A stretch of 42,088 nucleotides of DNA from Acidobacteriota bacterium (GCA_903970435.1 CAJCIS010000025.1:1-42088); one strand, 5' to 3'; shown: positions 32,798 to 40,163, counted from the first letter of the stretch. The notes: generated from the letters alone by a model not told the origin. Numbers and translations are program-made.

Positions 32798-34252
32798 TTA
32801 GGCCCGCATTTCCACCAGATAATTCAGCGCTTCCTCGTGCGCGTCAGCAACCGAGGCGCACGATATCTTGTCGTCCCCGCCGCGCTTTTCGGTGAATCGC
32901 GTAATCTTGCGGTCGAGATGGGGTGACAGCCGGCCGCAACTGCACTTCGTTGTCCATTCGACGGTAATTTCGTCGCCGGTGACAAATCCGCCCCAATGAC
33001 TCTCCGCGAGCAGGTCGTAGAACGCCGCACGTCCGGTCTGGCTCCCCGTTCGCGGCAAAATCTCGCCCGTTTCCGGATCGAGAACAAACAGCACGTTTGT
33101 CGGCTCGAGGTGGTGGCGCCCGTGGCTGCACATCAGACTCGGGCTCTGCACTTCGGTCATACCATATAGAAAACTCAAATTCTGCACGCCCAGGAAGCGC
33201 TTGGCCTTATCTTCCCAATCGTCCGCTACCGCCACACCCTTTGTCCCGCCGGCCGCCAGAATAATGGAATCAGGCGCGAACACACCTTGCAATCCGCGCG
33301 CCAGCCCTGCATCGGCGATCGTTTCAAGCGCGCTCCAGGGCGCCTGCATGTGAATGCGCCGGCCACTCAGTTCGCGCACCACACGATCATAGAACGCCTG
33401 CATGTCGGAGCCCGACCGGCGCTGCACCGCCTCGAATTCGGCCTTCCGTGTCAGCAGGGCGGGACTGACATCAAGCCTGTCGACCATGCCCTTCTGCTGT
33501 GCCGCGCGCATGCGCCCGGCAAGAAACATGATATCCGCGCTGACACTGCCAGGGTATAGCGCATAGCAAAGCGTCTCGTCGCCCTGGCACAGATACTTGA
33601 CCTGATAATCGGCGTAGCGTGCCCAACCGGTCGCCCCTTTGCGATAGTTCGGCAGAACCACCGCCATGGGCTCAAATGAAACGGAATCTGGCCGCGCGGC
33701 GTCGCAGCTATCGAATAAATCCGCCATGTTGCCGCGGAACTGGCGATCGGTTTCGTCACGTGTCTGTGGCAGAAACGACATCGTGCCGCTCGTGCCGGAA
33801 GAATAACGCAATTCCAGCGGCGTCTCGCGGTCGAGGGTTTCGATCCATTCATCAATCGTCTGGCACCGCGCGACGTCCACCGCGGCGAGATCGACAGTCA
33901 CCAGCTTGTCGAGCCACTGCGTAAGTTGCGTGAACCGCCCCTTTTCCAGCAGCGATACGGGATAAGATTTGTATACCGTATGTTTGAACAGAATAGGCAC
34001 CACGTCATCGAGCGCGCCAATCCGGGAAATGCCGACATCGTTCGCCAGCTTTTTCAACATCGGAATCCGCTCATGCAACTGGCCGAAGCGCTGTTGCAAT
34101 GCCGAAAGCTGGATCGATTCTATGAGAGCCGGGTCTTCTCCGTGCCCTCGCCCCGCCATGCCATCCTTTGTGCCGATGGGATCGTCCAGCAGCGCCGCGG
34201 CAAGATCCTCGACGCGTGCCGGCGGCGCTTCCACCATATCATGCGGACTCAT
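32798..34252 (-). CDS. LuxE-like acyl-protein synthetase / adenylate-forming enzyme
   Basis: 484 residues, longer than luminous-bacterial LuxE (about 370-380). An adenylation phosphate-loop motif LRYSSGTSGTMSF lies near residue 150. Later parts include SLMCSHGRHHLEPTNVLFVL, YGMTEVQS and TTKCSCGRLSPHLDRKITRF, resembling LuxE and the C-termini of phenylacetate-CoA ligase-like enzymes. It should activate a carboxylate and hand it to the LuxC-like reductase encoded next. The Cys in CGRLSP or in KISCAS near the C-terminus could carry the acyl group, as a Cys does in LuxE; I infer this. The start is ATG 34252 with GGGGA eight bases upstream; the frame is open further, through the neighbouring repeat, and those starts are rejected. 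Confidence 0.8.
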   Translation of the reverse strand: MSPHDMVEAPPARVEDLAAALLDDPIGTKDGMAGRGHGEDPALIESIQLSALQQRFGQLHERIPMLKKLANDVGISRIGALDDVVPILFKHTVYKSYPVSLLEKGRFTQLTQWLDKLVTVDLAAVDVARCQTIDEWIETLDRETPLELRYSSGTSGTMSFLPQTRDETDRQFRGNMADLFDSCDAARPDSVSFEPMAVVLPNYRKGATGWARYADYQVKYLCQGDETLCYALYPGSVSADIMFLAGRMRAAQQKGMVDRLDVSPALLTRKAEFEAVQRRSGSDMQAFYDRVVRELSGRRIHMQAPWSALETIADAGLARGLQGVFAPDSIILAAGGTKGVAVADDWEDKAKRFLGVQNLSFLYGMTEVQSPSLMCSHGRHHLEPTNVLFVLDPETGEILPRTGSQTGRAAFYDLLAESHWGGFVTGDEITVEWTTKCSCGRLSPHLDRKITRFTEKRGGDDKISCASVADAHEEALNYLVEMRA

Positions 34253-34295
34253 TGACGTTTTCCCCAGCCAGACCGCCTTTGGGAGGTCTGCGGAG

Positions 34296-34324
34296 AATGT
34301 ATGCACTTTTTCGCCGCCTGTCCA
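34296..34324 (-). promoter_or_regulatory. Promoter of the LuxE-luxC-like unit overlapped by operator-like site 9
   Basis: On the minus strand TGGACA (34324-34319) and TACATT (34301-34296) are 17 bases apart, a fair sigma-70 pair. The -10 lies inside AGTGCATACATT (34307-34296). The LuxE-like start codon follows 43 bases later. Confidence 0.6.
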
Positions 34325-34355
34325 GACCCTATCTTGTGCAGCATGGCGTGCGGAG

Positions 34356-34504
34356 GAAGGAAGCAGTTCTTTTCTGAAGAAAAGAACCAAAAGACTTTTA
34401 TCTATGCGCTTGCACAGCGCTGGGGCCATGGCCGACAAGTCGGGGATTGCGTCAAAAAGCAAAAGTCTTTTGGTTCTTTTCTTCAGAAAAGAACTGCTTC
34501 CTTC
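34356..34504 (+). repeat. Complete 149-bp palindromic element A
   Basis: The left arm 34356-34399 and the right arm 34461-34504 are perfect 44-base inverted copies (GAAGGAAGCAGTTCTTTTC at the outer end, CCAAAAGACTTTT at the inner end) around a 61-base spacer containing TGCGCTTGCAC and GGGGATTGC. The right arm ends two bases before the isochorismatase-like stop codon. The RNA would fold into a very stable hairpin, probably terminating transcription between the two minus-strand units. Confidence 0.9.
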
Positions 34505-34506
34505 GT

Positions 34507-35103
34507 CTACCCACCCGCAGGCACGCAGACGGCTTGCGTCGCCGCCACCGTTGCAAACATCGGCAGGATGTTCTCCACCGAGAAAGAATGCCATGCCGGA
34601 TTTGGCGCGGCGCAGATATCCTCCAGCACGGTCACCGCCAAACCGGCATCGTCGGCCGCTCGCGCGGTGCTCTCAACCACCAGGTTAGTAACAACGCCGC
34701 CAATCACGATGTTGCCGATACGCCGTGCGAAAAGCCAGTTCATCAAACCCGTGTTGTAGAACGGATTGACGCATTGCTTTGTCACCACGAGCTCATCGGC
34801 GAGCGGCTGAAGGGTGGCGGGAAATTCGGTGCCCCAGGTTCCCACCACGGCTGCCTTGTTTTCCTTCAGTTTCTTGATCCGCGGCGCGACGCTCAGCGCA
34901 TCGCTGTAATCGGGACGAAATCCCAGGCGCACGAAAACCACCGGCCGGCCGGCCGCTCTGGCCCAGTTCAGGGCCCGGGATGCGTTGCCCAATACGTCCC
35001 GCTCGGCGACAATCTTCGCCAGTCCGCCGGAGCCAATCTTGCCACTCGGGTCAACCATCTCATTCTGCAAGTCCAGCAGAAGCAATGCGGTGTTCTGCGT
35101 CAC
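34507..35103 (-). CDS. Isochorismatase-fold hydrolase lacking the usual catalytic Cys
   Basis: 198 residues with the fold signatures LLLLDLQNEM (Asp11), the Lys of VVTKQCVNPF (Lys109) and the loop GGVVTNLVVESTARAADDAG. In cysteine hydrolases (nicotinamidase, RutB and others) the nucleophile sits in T-N-x-C-V; here it is T-N-L-V-V, so position 142 is Val. The protein may therefore be an isochorismatase-type enzyme (EntB/PhzD-like subfamilies also lack Cys) or a repurposed scaffold rather than an amidase. It follows the SDR gene by 16 bp in the same direction and is bracketed with it between two complete repeats. Confidence 0.85.
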   Translation of the reverse strand: MTQNTALLLLDLQNEMVDPSGKIGSGGLAKIVAERDVLGNASRALNWARAAGRPVVFVRLGFRPDYSDALSVAPRIKKLKENKAAVVGTWGTEFPATLQPLADELVVTKQCVNPFYNTGLMNWLFARRIGNIVIGGVVTNLVVESTARAADDAGLAVTVLEDICAAPNPAWHSFSVENILPMFATVAATQAVCVPAGG

Positions 35104-35119
35104 GATAATGCCTCCAAGG

Positions 35120-35881
35120 TTAGTCGGACCAAATTCCGCCGTTTACATCGAGTATTTCACCGGTGATGTAAGAACTTCCCGCGGCAGCCAGAAACGCAAC
35201 CGCGTCGGCAACTTCCTCGGGCCGGCCCATGCGGCCCGCGGGAATCAGGGCCCGCAGATTTTCCGGGAATGTGCGCGTCATACCCGAAATAATCGGGCCG
35301 GGCGCCACTGCATTCACGGTGATGCCGAAGCGGGCGAACTCGCGGGCCAAATATAGGGTCAGCATGTGCACACCGGCTTTCGAGACGCCGTAGGCGACGT
35401 TGCCCGAGCTCTCCTGTTCGGACGGGTCCAGCCAGGGCCTTGCGTTGCCACCATTCTTTCCCAGCACCGAACCGATATTGATGATGCGGCCGCCGTGCTG
35501 TTTCATCGGCCCGAGCGCCGCCTGGCAGCAGATGAAGACGCCTCGCAAATTGATGCTCATGACGCGGTCCCATTCCGGCGCCTCCAATTCGGCGGCCGAA
35601 CCGAACGAGGTGACACCGGCGGCGTTTACCAGAATCGCCAGGCCACCGAGCGCGCGCACCGCCTGTTCGATCGCATGCCTTGTTTCGCCGGCGTCAGCGA
35701 GATCGGCGGAAAATTCGAACGCACGGCGCCCGGCGGACTGAATTGCTGCGACGGCGGCAGGGGCCGGCGTTCGGTCAATCAGTGCGACATCACAGCTTCC
35801 GGCTGCGAGTCTTGCGGCAATGGCACCCCCAATCGCCCCGCTGCCGCCGGAAACAATCGCCGTCGTACCGGCCAAAGTCAT
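35120..35881 (-). CDS. SDR family oxidoreductase (6), abutting a palindromic repeat
   Basis: 253 residues: VSGGSGAIGG cofactor loop (Thr of TGxxxGxG replaced by Ser), VNAAGVTSFG, NIGSVLGKNGG with the Ser region, VAYGVSKAGVH with catalytic Tyr and Lys, and a final DVNGGIWSD. An active NAD(P)-dependent dehydrogenase is likely. The start codon at 35881 stands two bases from element B, and the bases upstream are pyrimidine-rich (CCTTCC), so no Shine-Dalgarno sequence is visible; its leader is the repeat itself. Translation may be leaderless or depend on RNA structure. The isochorismatase-like gene follows. Confidence 0.88.
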   Translation of the reverse strand: MTLAGTTAIVSGGSGAIGGAIAARLAAGSCDVALIDRTPAPAAVAAIQSAGRRAFEFSADLADAGETRHAIEQAVRALGGLAILVNAAGVTSFGSAAELEAPEWDRVMSINLRGVFICCQAALGPMKQHGGRIINIGSVLGKNGGNARPWLDPSEQESSGNVAYGVSKAGVHMLTLYLAREFARFGITVNAVAPGPIISGMTRTFPENLRALIPAGRMGRPEEVADAVAFLAAAGSSYITGEILDVNGGIWSD

Positions 35882-35883
35882 CG

Positions 35884-36032
35884 AAGGAAGGATGTTCTTT
35901 TCTGAAGCAAGGAACCAAAAGACTTTTGCTCCTGCGCCTGCACAAAGGTTCGGGCCTTGGCTGACAAGTACGGGATTGCACCAACAGTAAAAGTCTTTTG
36001 GTTCTTTTCTTCAGAAAAGAACATCCTTCCTT
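35884..36032 (+). repeat. Complete 149-bp palindromic element B
   Basis: The left arm 35884-35927 and right arm 35989-36032 (44 bases each) are inverted copies with two mismatches, enclosing a 61-base spacer that aligns with that of element A (TGCGCCTGCAC, GGGCC, TGACAAGT, CGGGATTGC) with a one-base shift. It lies between the divergent SDR and zinc-dehydrogenase genes, touching the SDR start codon. Confidence 0.9.
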
Positions 36033-36080
36033 GCCAAACCTTCGATTTCATTTTTTGCCCGCTTTCCGCCCGACGGCCCC

Positions 36081-36118
36081 TCGACGTCCGCCTCGCTAAG
36101 GTCTAAAATGTATGCAGT
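36081..36118 (+). promoter_or_regulatory. Promoter of the zinc alcohol dehydrogenase overlapped by operator-like site 10
   Basis: TCGACG (36081-36086) and TAAAAT (36104-36109) are 17 bases apart, a good sigma-70 pair. AATGTATGCAGT (36107-36118) overlaps the -10 box and probable start site. The dehydrogenase ATG is at 36176. Confidence 0.62.
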
Positions 36119-36175
36119 CAAGGGCGCGCCGCATCGCCCGGCCTTTTTCGTGGCGGCGGAACACAGGAGCGCGCG

Positions 36176-37198
36176 GTGAAAGGCATCGTCATTACGGGAA
36201 ATCGCACCGTTCAGCTCGCGCATTTCGAGGATCCGGCGCCCGGGCCGGGCGAGGTGGTGGTCGCCATCCAGGCTTCGGGCATGTGCGGCACCGACTTGCA
36301 CCGCTTCCGCGCCGCACCGGAAAGCGGGCCCGCCATCATCGCGGGCCATGAACCGGCCGGCACCGTCGTCGCGGTCGGGCCGGGCGTTTCCCCGGCCATG
36401 GCGCGCGAAGGTGCGCGCATGATGATACATCACTATCACGGCTGTACAATTTGTAACGAATGCCGCACCGGCTGGCCGCAAATGTGCACCGGGGGCGTCA
36501 TGCATCTTTATGGAAGGAACGCGCACGGGTCGCACGCGCCCTTCATGAAGGTCCCCGCCGACACGCTCATTCCGCTCGACGAGCGCCTGAGCTTTGCGGC
36601 CGGTGCCGCGATCGGATGCGGCACCGGCACCGCCTGGGGCGCGCTGGAACGGATGCAACTCACCGGGCGCAATACGGTCGCGATTTTCGGCCAAGGCCCT
36701 GTCGGCGCCTCTGCGACCCTGCTGGCCGCAGCCCAGGGGGCCCGCGTCATCGCGCTCGACGTCGCGCCGAACCGGCTGGAGGCCGCGACGGCTTTCGGCG
36801 CCTGGCAGACGATCGATCCGCGCGACACCGACGCGGTCGCCCGGATCCGGGACCTCACCCAGGGCAAGGGCGTCGACATGGCGCTCGAGACATCGGGAAA
36901 TGATACCGCGTGCGCACAGACGCTCGCGTGCCTGCGGCCATGGGGGGTGGCCTGCTTCGTCGGTGTCGGCGCCCGCGTGACATTCGACGTCTATGAAGTC
37001 TTGCGAAAGCAGCTGACGATTCTCACATCGTGGACAATGTCCTTCACCGGCCAGAGGGCATGCGCCGCGTTCGTTGCCGAACGCGGCCTCAATCTCGACG
37101 CGCTCTTCACGGATCGCTGGCCGTTGCAGGATGCGCAGCGTGCTTTTCTCGAATTCGACAAGCAGGAACGGGGCAAGGGTGTCTTCGTGCCGGCATGA
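36176..37198 (+). CDS. Zinc-dependent alcohol dehydrogenase family protein (MDR superfamily)
   Basis: 340 residues. Catalytic zinc ligands are Cys37 in GMCGTDLH and His58/Glu59 in AGHEPAG; the structural zinc motif is Cys90-x2-Cys93-x2-Cys96-x7-Cys104 (CTICNECRTGWPQMC). The NAD(P) loop is IFGQGPVGAS near residue 175. It oxidises an alcohol or reduces an aldehyde/ketone; it could work with the LuxC/LuxE-like pair on the same side chain. The first plus-strand gene after the minus-strand cluster, it faces the SDR across element B. The regulator gene follows after 212 bp. Confidence 0.92.
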   Translation: MKGIVITGNRTVQLAHFEDPAPGPGEVVVAIQASGMCGTDLHRFRAAPESGPAIIAGHEPAGTVVAVGPGVSPAMAREGARMMIHHYHGCTICNECRTGWPQMCTGGVMHLYGRNAHGSHAPFMKVPADTLIPLDERLSFAAGAAIGCGTGTAWGALERMQLTGRNTVAIFGQGPVGASATLLAAAQGARVIALDVAPNRLEAATAFGAWQTIDPRDTDAVARIRDLTQGKGVDMALETSGNDTACAQTLACLRPWGVACFVGVGARVTFDVYEVLRKQLTILTSWTMSFTGQRACAAFVAERGLNLDALFTDRWPLQDAQRAFLEFDKQERGKGVFVPA

Positions 37199-37410
37199 TG
37201 CTGGCAGGATCGGGCGTGGAAACGTCCCGCACGCGGGTTGCCGCGCCGCCAATGCCCGTGCGCCGAGGCGCCTTGCAGACCGGCGGCGCCGGTCCCGGCC
37301 GCCCAAACCTCACACGATCGGATGAAGGGCCCCCTTCCGGGAAGCGCGTGGTTATGATTTTGTCCAATTCAACACTGGCGAAAACCGGAGCGATCTGCGA
37401 TAGGTTGAGC

Positions 37411-38169
37411 ATGCCCAAGCCCACGCAAGCCATGCCAACCGCGCTCGTCCGGCAGCATATGGTGGTCGACCGATTGCGGGAAATGATCCTGTCCGGTGAA
37501 CTCGCCGGCGGCGACCGGCTGCTGGAAATACAGCTGAGCGACCAGCTCGAGGTGTCGCGCACGCCGATACGCGAAGCGCTCATCGTGCTCGCGGAAGATG
37601 GGCTTGTCGAATATCGCCCGAACCGCGGGTATGTCGTCCGCACCTTCACCCTCTCGTACATCATGGACGCCTACGTGGTGCGCGAGGCGCTGGAAGGCGT
37701 TGCCTGCCGGCTTGCCGCGGAACGCGGCATCGATGACGAAACGTTCGACAAGATCAGCGCCCTGTTGCAAGAAAGCGATCATATCCTGGCGACGAAGGGC
37801 CTCAGCCGGGATGTCCGGGCGCCGTTGCGTGAAGTGAACGACAAGTTTCACCGATTCATTGTCGAGGCGTCGGGCAACATGGCGCTGGGCCAGGCGCTCA
37901 GTATCGCAACCAACATCCCCTATTCCTCCAGCCGGGTCGCGCACTGGTATGAGGAGGGCGACGTTGAAGGGCTGTTTCAGCTCCGCACGCTGCACGCGCA
38001 GCATCACGCCATCCTGCACGCGATACGCGCGAAGGAAGGGTACAGGGCGGAGATTCTGATGCGAAGCCACATTGCGGGCACCGCGGAGGGAATTCGCAAA
38101 CGCCTTTCGCCGGAACAGAATGATGATGCGAACGCCACGCGCGGCAGGTTGAAGCTTATGCGCGCGTAA
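37411..38169 (+). CDS. GntR family transcriptional regulator with FCD ligand-binding domain
   Basis: 252 residues. The N-terminal winged helix-turn-helix carries LREMILSGELAGGDRLLEIQ and LSDQLEVSRTPIREAL (about residues 20-76). The all-helical FCD effector domain follows, with metal-site candidates Asp144, His147 (NDKFHRF), His198/199 and His220 (MRSH). FCD regulators sense organic acids and usually repress until the ligand binds. Typical operators are short palindromes of the TTGTATACAA/TGGTATACCA type, close to the TGCATACA sites here. The start is ATG 37411 (MPKPTQAM); the frame is open to 37030, but that part overlaps the dehydrogenase gene. Its stop codon lies inside the first bases of element C. 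Best candidate controller of the cluster. Confidence 0.92.
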   Translation: MPKPTQAMPTALVRQHMVVDRLREMILSGELAGGDRLLEIQLSDQLEVSRTPIREALIVLAEDGLVEYRPNRGYVVRTFTLSYIMDAYVVREALEGVACRLAAERGIDDETFDKISALLQESDHILATKGLSRDVRAPLREVNDKFHRFIVEASGNMALGQALSIATNIPYSSSRVAHWYEEGDVEGLFQLRTLHAQHHAILHAIRAKEGYRAEILMRSHIAGTAEGIRKRLSPEQNDDANATRGRLKLMRA

Positions 38170-38315
38170 GGAAGTATTTCTTTTTTGAAAAAAAGAAACA
38201 AAAAACTTTTACTCTTGGGCTCGCAGAAAGGTTGCGGATTTATCCGAGAAGGCCAGGGATTGCATCAAGAGAAAAGTCTTTTGGTTCTTTTCTTCAGAAA
38301 AGAACGGCTTTTTTT
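38167..38315 (+). repeat. Complete 149-bp palindromic element C
   Basis: The left arm 38167-38210 starts at the GntR stop codon (TAAGGAAGTATTTC...). The right arm 38272-38315 (AAAAGTCTTTTGGTTCTTTT, then CTTCAGAAAAGAAC) is its diverged inverse, and the spacer is again exactly 61 bases with a GGGATTGCA end. It separates the regulator gene from the DUF4157 gene and could terminate transcription. Confidence 0.85.
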
Positions 38316-38347
38316 CTCAGCCGCGAACGACCACAGAGGCTGCATCC

Positions 38348-40096
38348 ATGTTTGCTCCAAAGGTCGCAAAACCCTGCGCAACGACCCCCGATCGTCAGGG
38401 CCGCAAACCGCAACCCGCGTCAGCGATGCCCAGGGCAACCTTGCAAGGGGAAAACCCTGGCCTCGCATGGAATTTCAGCAGGATCCCCTTATTTCCGCCT
38501 GACCAGGCAGTCCGCCCGCGGATAGCTTCCCCGGTTTCTTCCTGGCCTGGCGTCCTGCAGTCGAAGCTCGAAATTGGGCGCGTCGACGATCCGCTGGAAC
38601 ACAATGCAGACCGCGTCGCCGACCGGGTGATGCGCATGCGCGACAATGAGCTTCCCGGCACCGCTGCGCCAACGCTGGTCCGCCGGCAATGCGCCGGTTG
38701 CCAGGATGACGAGGCCGGCACGGTCCGCAGGCAACAAGCTGGCGGACAGGTGGGTGGCGGCGCGGCACCGGCGCGTGTGGCGGAGGTTCTCCGCACGGGC
38801 GGCCGCCCGCTCGGCGCGCCGGAGCGCGCCTTTTTCGAACCGCGCTTTGGCCATGATTTTTCAGGAGTCCGCGTCCACGACGACGCCGTCGCCGACCGCT
38901 CGGCACGGGAGATCGGCGCCCGCGCCTGGGCCGCGGGTTCCCGGATTGCGTTTGCCCACGGGGCATTCGCCCCCGGTGATCCGCAGGGGCGGCGCCTCCT
39001 GGCCCATGAATTGGCGCACGTTGTCCAGCAGGATGGCGGCGGCGCGATTGATAGCGCCGCGACGATCCGCAGGGCCTGCGGCCCGGAGGCTATTGGTTCG
39101 CCGGCCGGGTGCGGCGCAGGCGACAAAGCCTTTGTCGACGGCGCCGTGTTCCGTTTCAGTGTGAATTGCGACGACTGGACGGGCGGCGCGGATGCCGGGC
39201 TGCTCGATTACGCGCAGACTATTCCGGCGGCCTCGACCATCGAGATTCACGGCTACGCGAGCGTCGACGGACCCGAAGCGTTCAATTCCAATCTTGCTTG
39301 CGCACGCGCTCTGAAGGCGAAATCGTGGCTGATGGCGGCAGGGATTGCGGAAAGCCGCATGACGCACTTGGTCAATCACGGAGCCACCGCCGGGAACGCC
39401 GCCGATCGGCGAAGCGTCGTGATCCGGCCGGTGGGTGCCGCTCCCGCGCCGGCGCCAGACATAACCAGCGCTAGCACGCCCAAAACCGACACGCCCAAAA
39501 CCGACACGCCCAAGACCGACACGCCCAAGACGGATACACCCAAAACCGACACGCCCAAGACCGATACACCGGCACCATCGGCGGCCGACCCGGCGAAACC
39601 GGACGCGGGCAAGCCGCCGGCCAGCCCGGGCGGCACGCAGGTCAGCCTGCAAGCCGGCGTCGGCGACGTATCGCACTATTATACCACGCCCGCCGGCCCG
39701 CACGACGCGCTGCACGAGTGGTTGTTTCAGGCCATGGCCGCCTACACCCGACAGTACCATGCCGACAAGAAAAGTGGTCAGGAACGCCAGTTATTCGCGC
39801 AGGTTCAGTACAGTATGACGACCAAGCAATGGACCGTGGTCGGCGGCTTCCAGGAGTCATTCGTCATCGCGTTGCCGGCGAACCTGCAGCTAAGCTTTTG
39901 GGGTCAACTCACGGCCGGAAGCAACGTCAGTGCCGGCGCACCGCAGGTGGCGCTCAGCGTTGGCACGCAATTCACCTGGCAGCCCAAAGACTGGTTCACC
40001 CTGGGTGCGCAACTCGGGATTGGCCCCACCGTGCAATCGGGCACTCCCAATTCAATTGACAGGGGCGCGCTGTTTTTCTTGCAGATTCAGAAATGA
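38348..40096 (+). CDS. DUF4157 (eCIS-core-type) HExxH protein with OmpA-like domain and beta-rich C-terminus
   Basis: 582 residues. The N-terminal leader starts MFAPK and carries WNFSRIPLFPP (41-51). A DUF4157 domain (about 72-230) includes IGRVDDPLEHNADRVADRVM, APERAFFEPRFGHDFSGVRV and the metalloprotease motif HELAH (220-224). An OmpA-like region (about 262-362) has IEIHGYASVDGPEAFN. Six TPKTD repeats (377-406) lead to a beta-strand-rich C-terminus (about 428-582) that looks like a small beta-barrel. There is no Sec signal peptide. DUF4157 proteins are known as cargo or toxins linked to extracellular contractile injection systems. No such system's structural genes are in the window. It may cleave or anchor at a cell surface; this is inference. 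Confidence 0.82.
   Translation: MFAPKVAKPCATTPDRQGRKPQPASAMPRATLQGENPGLAWNFSRIPLFPPDQAVRPRIASPVSSWPGVLQSKLEIGRVDDPLEHNADRVADRVMRMRDNELPGTAAPTLVRRQCAGCQDDEAGTVRRQQAGGQVGGGAAPARVAEVLRTGGRPLGAPERAFFEPRFGHDFSGVRVHDDAVADRSAREIGARAWAAGSRIAFAHGAFAPGDPQGRRLLAHELAHVVQQDGGGAIDSAATIRRACGPEAIGSPAGCGAGDKAFVDGAVFRFSVNCDDWTGGADAGLLDYAQTIPAASTIEIHGYASVDGPEAFNSNLACARALKAKSWLMAAGIAESRMTHLVNHGATAGNAADRRSVVIRPVGAAPAPAPDITSASTPKTDTPKTDTPKTDTPKTDTPKTDTPKTDTPAPSAADPAKPDAGKPPASPGGTQVSLQAGVGDVSHYYTTPAGPHDALHEWLFQAMAAYTRQYHADKKSGQERQLFAQVQYSMTTKQWTVVGGFQESFVIALPANLQLSFWGQLTAGSNVSAGAPQVALSVGTQFTWQPKDWFTLGAQLGIGPTVQSGTPNSIDRGALFFLQIQK
39476..39565 (+). repeat. Six tandem 15-bp units encoding TPKTD
   Basis: ACGCCCAAAACCGAC-like units in frame, with third-base variation between copies. 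They form a flexible Pro/Thr/Lys/Asp linker between the OmpA-like and C-terminal domains. Such arrays can change length by slippage or recombination. Confidence 0.9.
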
Positions 40097-40163
40097 CCAA
40101 CGTATATTCGTGTGCCGGAAGCCAACTCGCTGTACCGCTTGGCGACTCCGGGGAGGAGCCTTA

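Noticed and set aside
31245-34252. Bioluminescence (lux) operon
   Set aside because: Only LuxC- and LuxE-like genes are present; no luciferase subunits, thioesterase or flavin reductase.
34253-34594. Upstream extension of the LuxE-like gene through element A
   Set aside because: It would translate the palindromic repeat (KKRTKRLLL-type sequence); the ATG at 34252 has a ribosome site.
36011-37306. Long minus-strand frame (431 residues) opposite the zinc alcohol dehydrogenase
   Set aside because: It is Arg/Gly/Ala-rich antisense of a clear MDR dehydrogenase with intact zinc and NAD motifs; a by-product of high GC.
37030-37410. N-terminal extension of the GntR regulator
   Set aside because: It overlaps the end of the dehydrogenase gene in another frame and the wHTH family starts near 37411.
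34356-38315. CRISPR array or insertion sequence as explanation of the repeats
   Set aside because: Copies are kilobases apart, palindromic and without regular spacers; no transposase or Cas gene is present.
39376-39760. Gly/Val-rich minus-strand frame with repeats (VLGVS-type)
   Set aside because: It is the antisense translation of the 15-bp TPKTD repeat in the DUF4157 gene.
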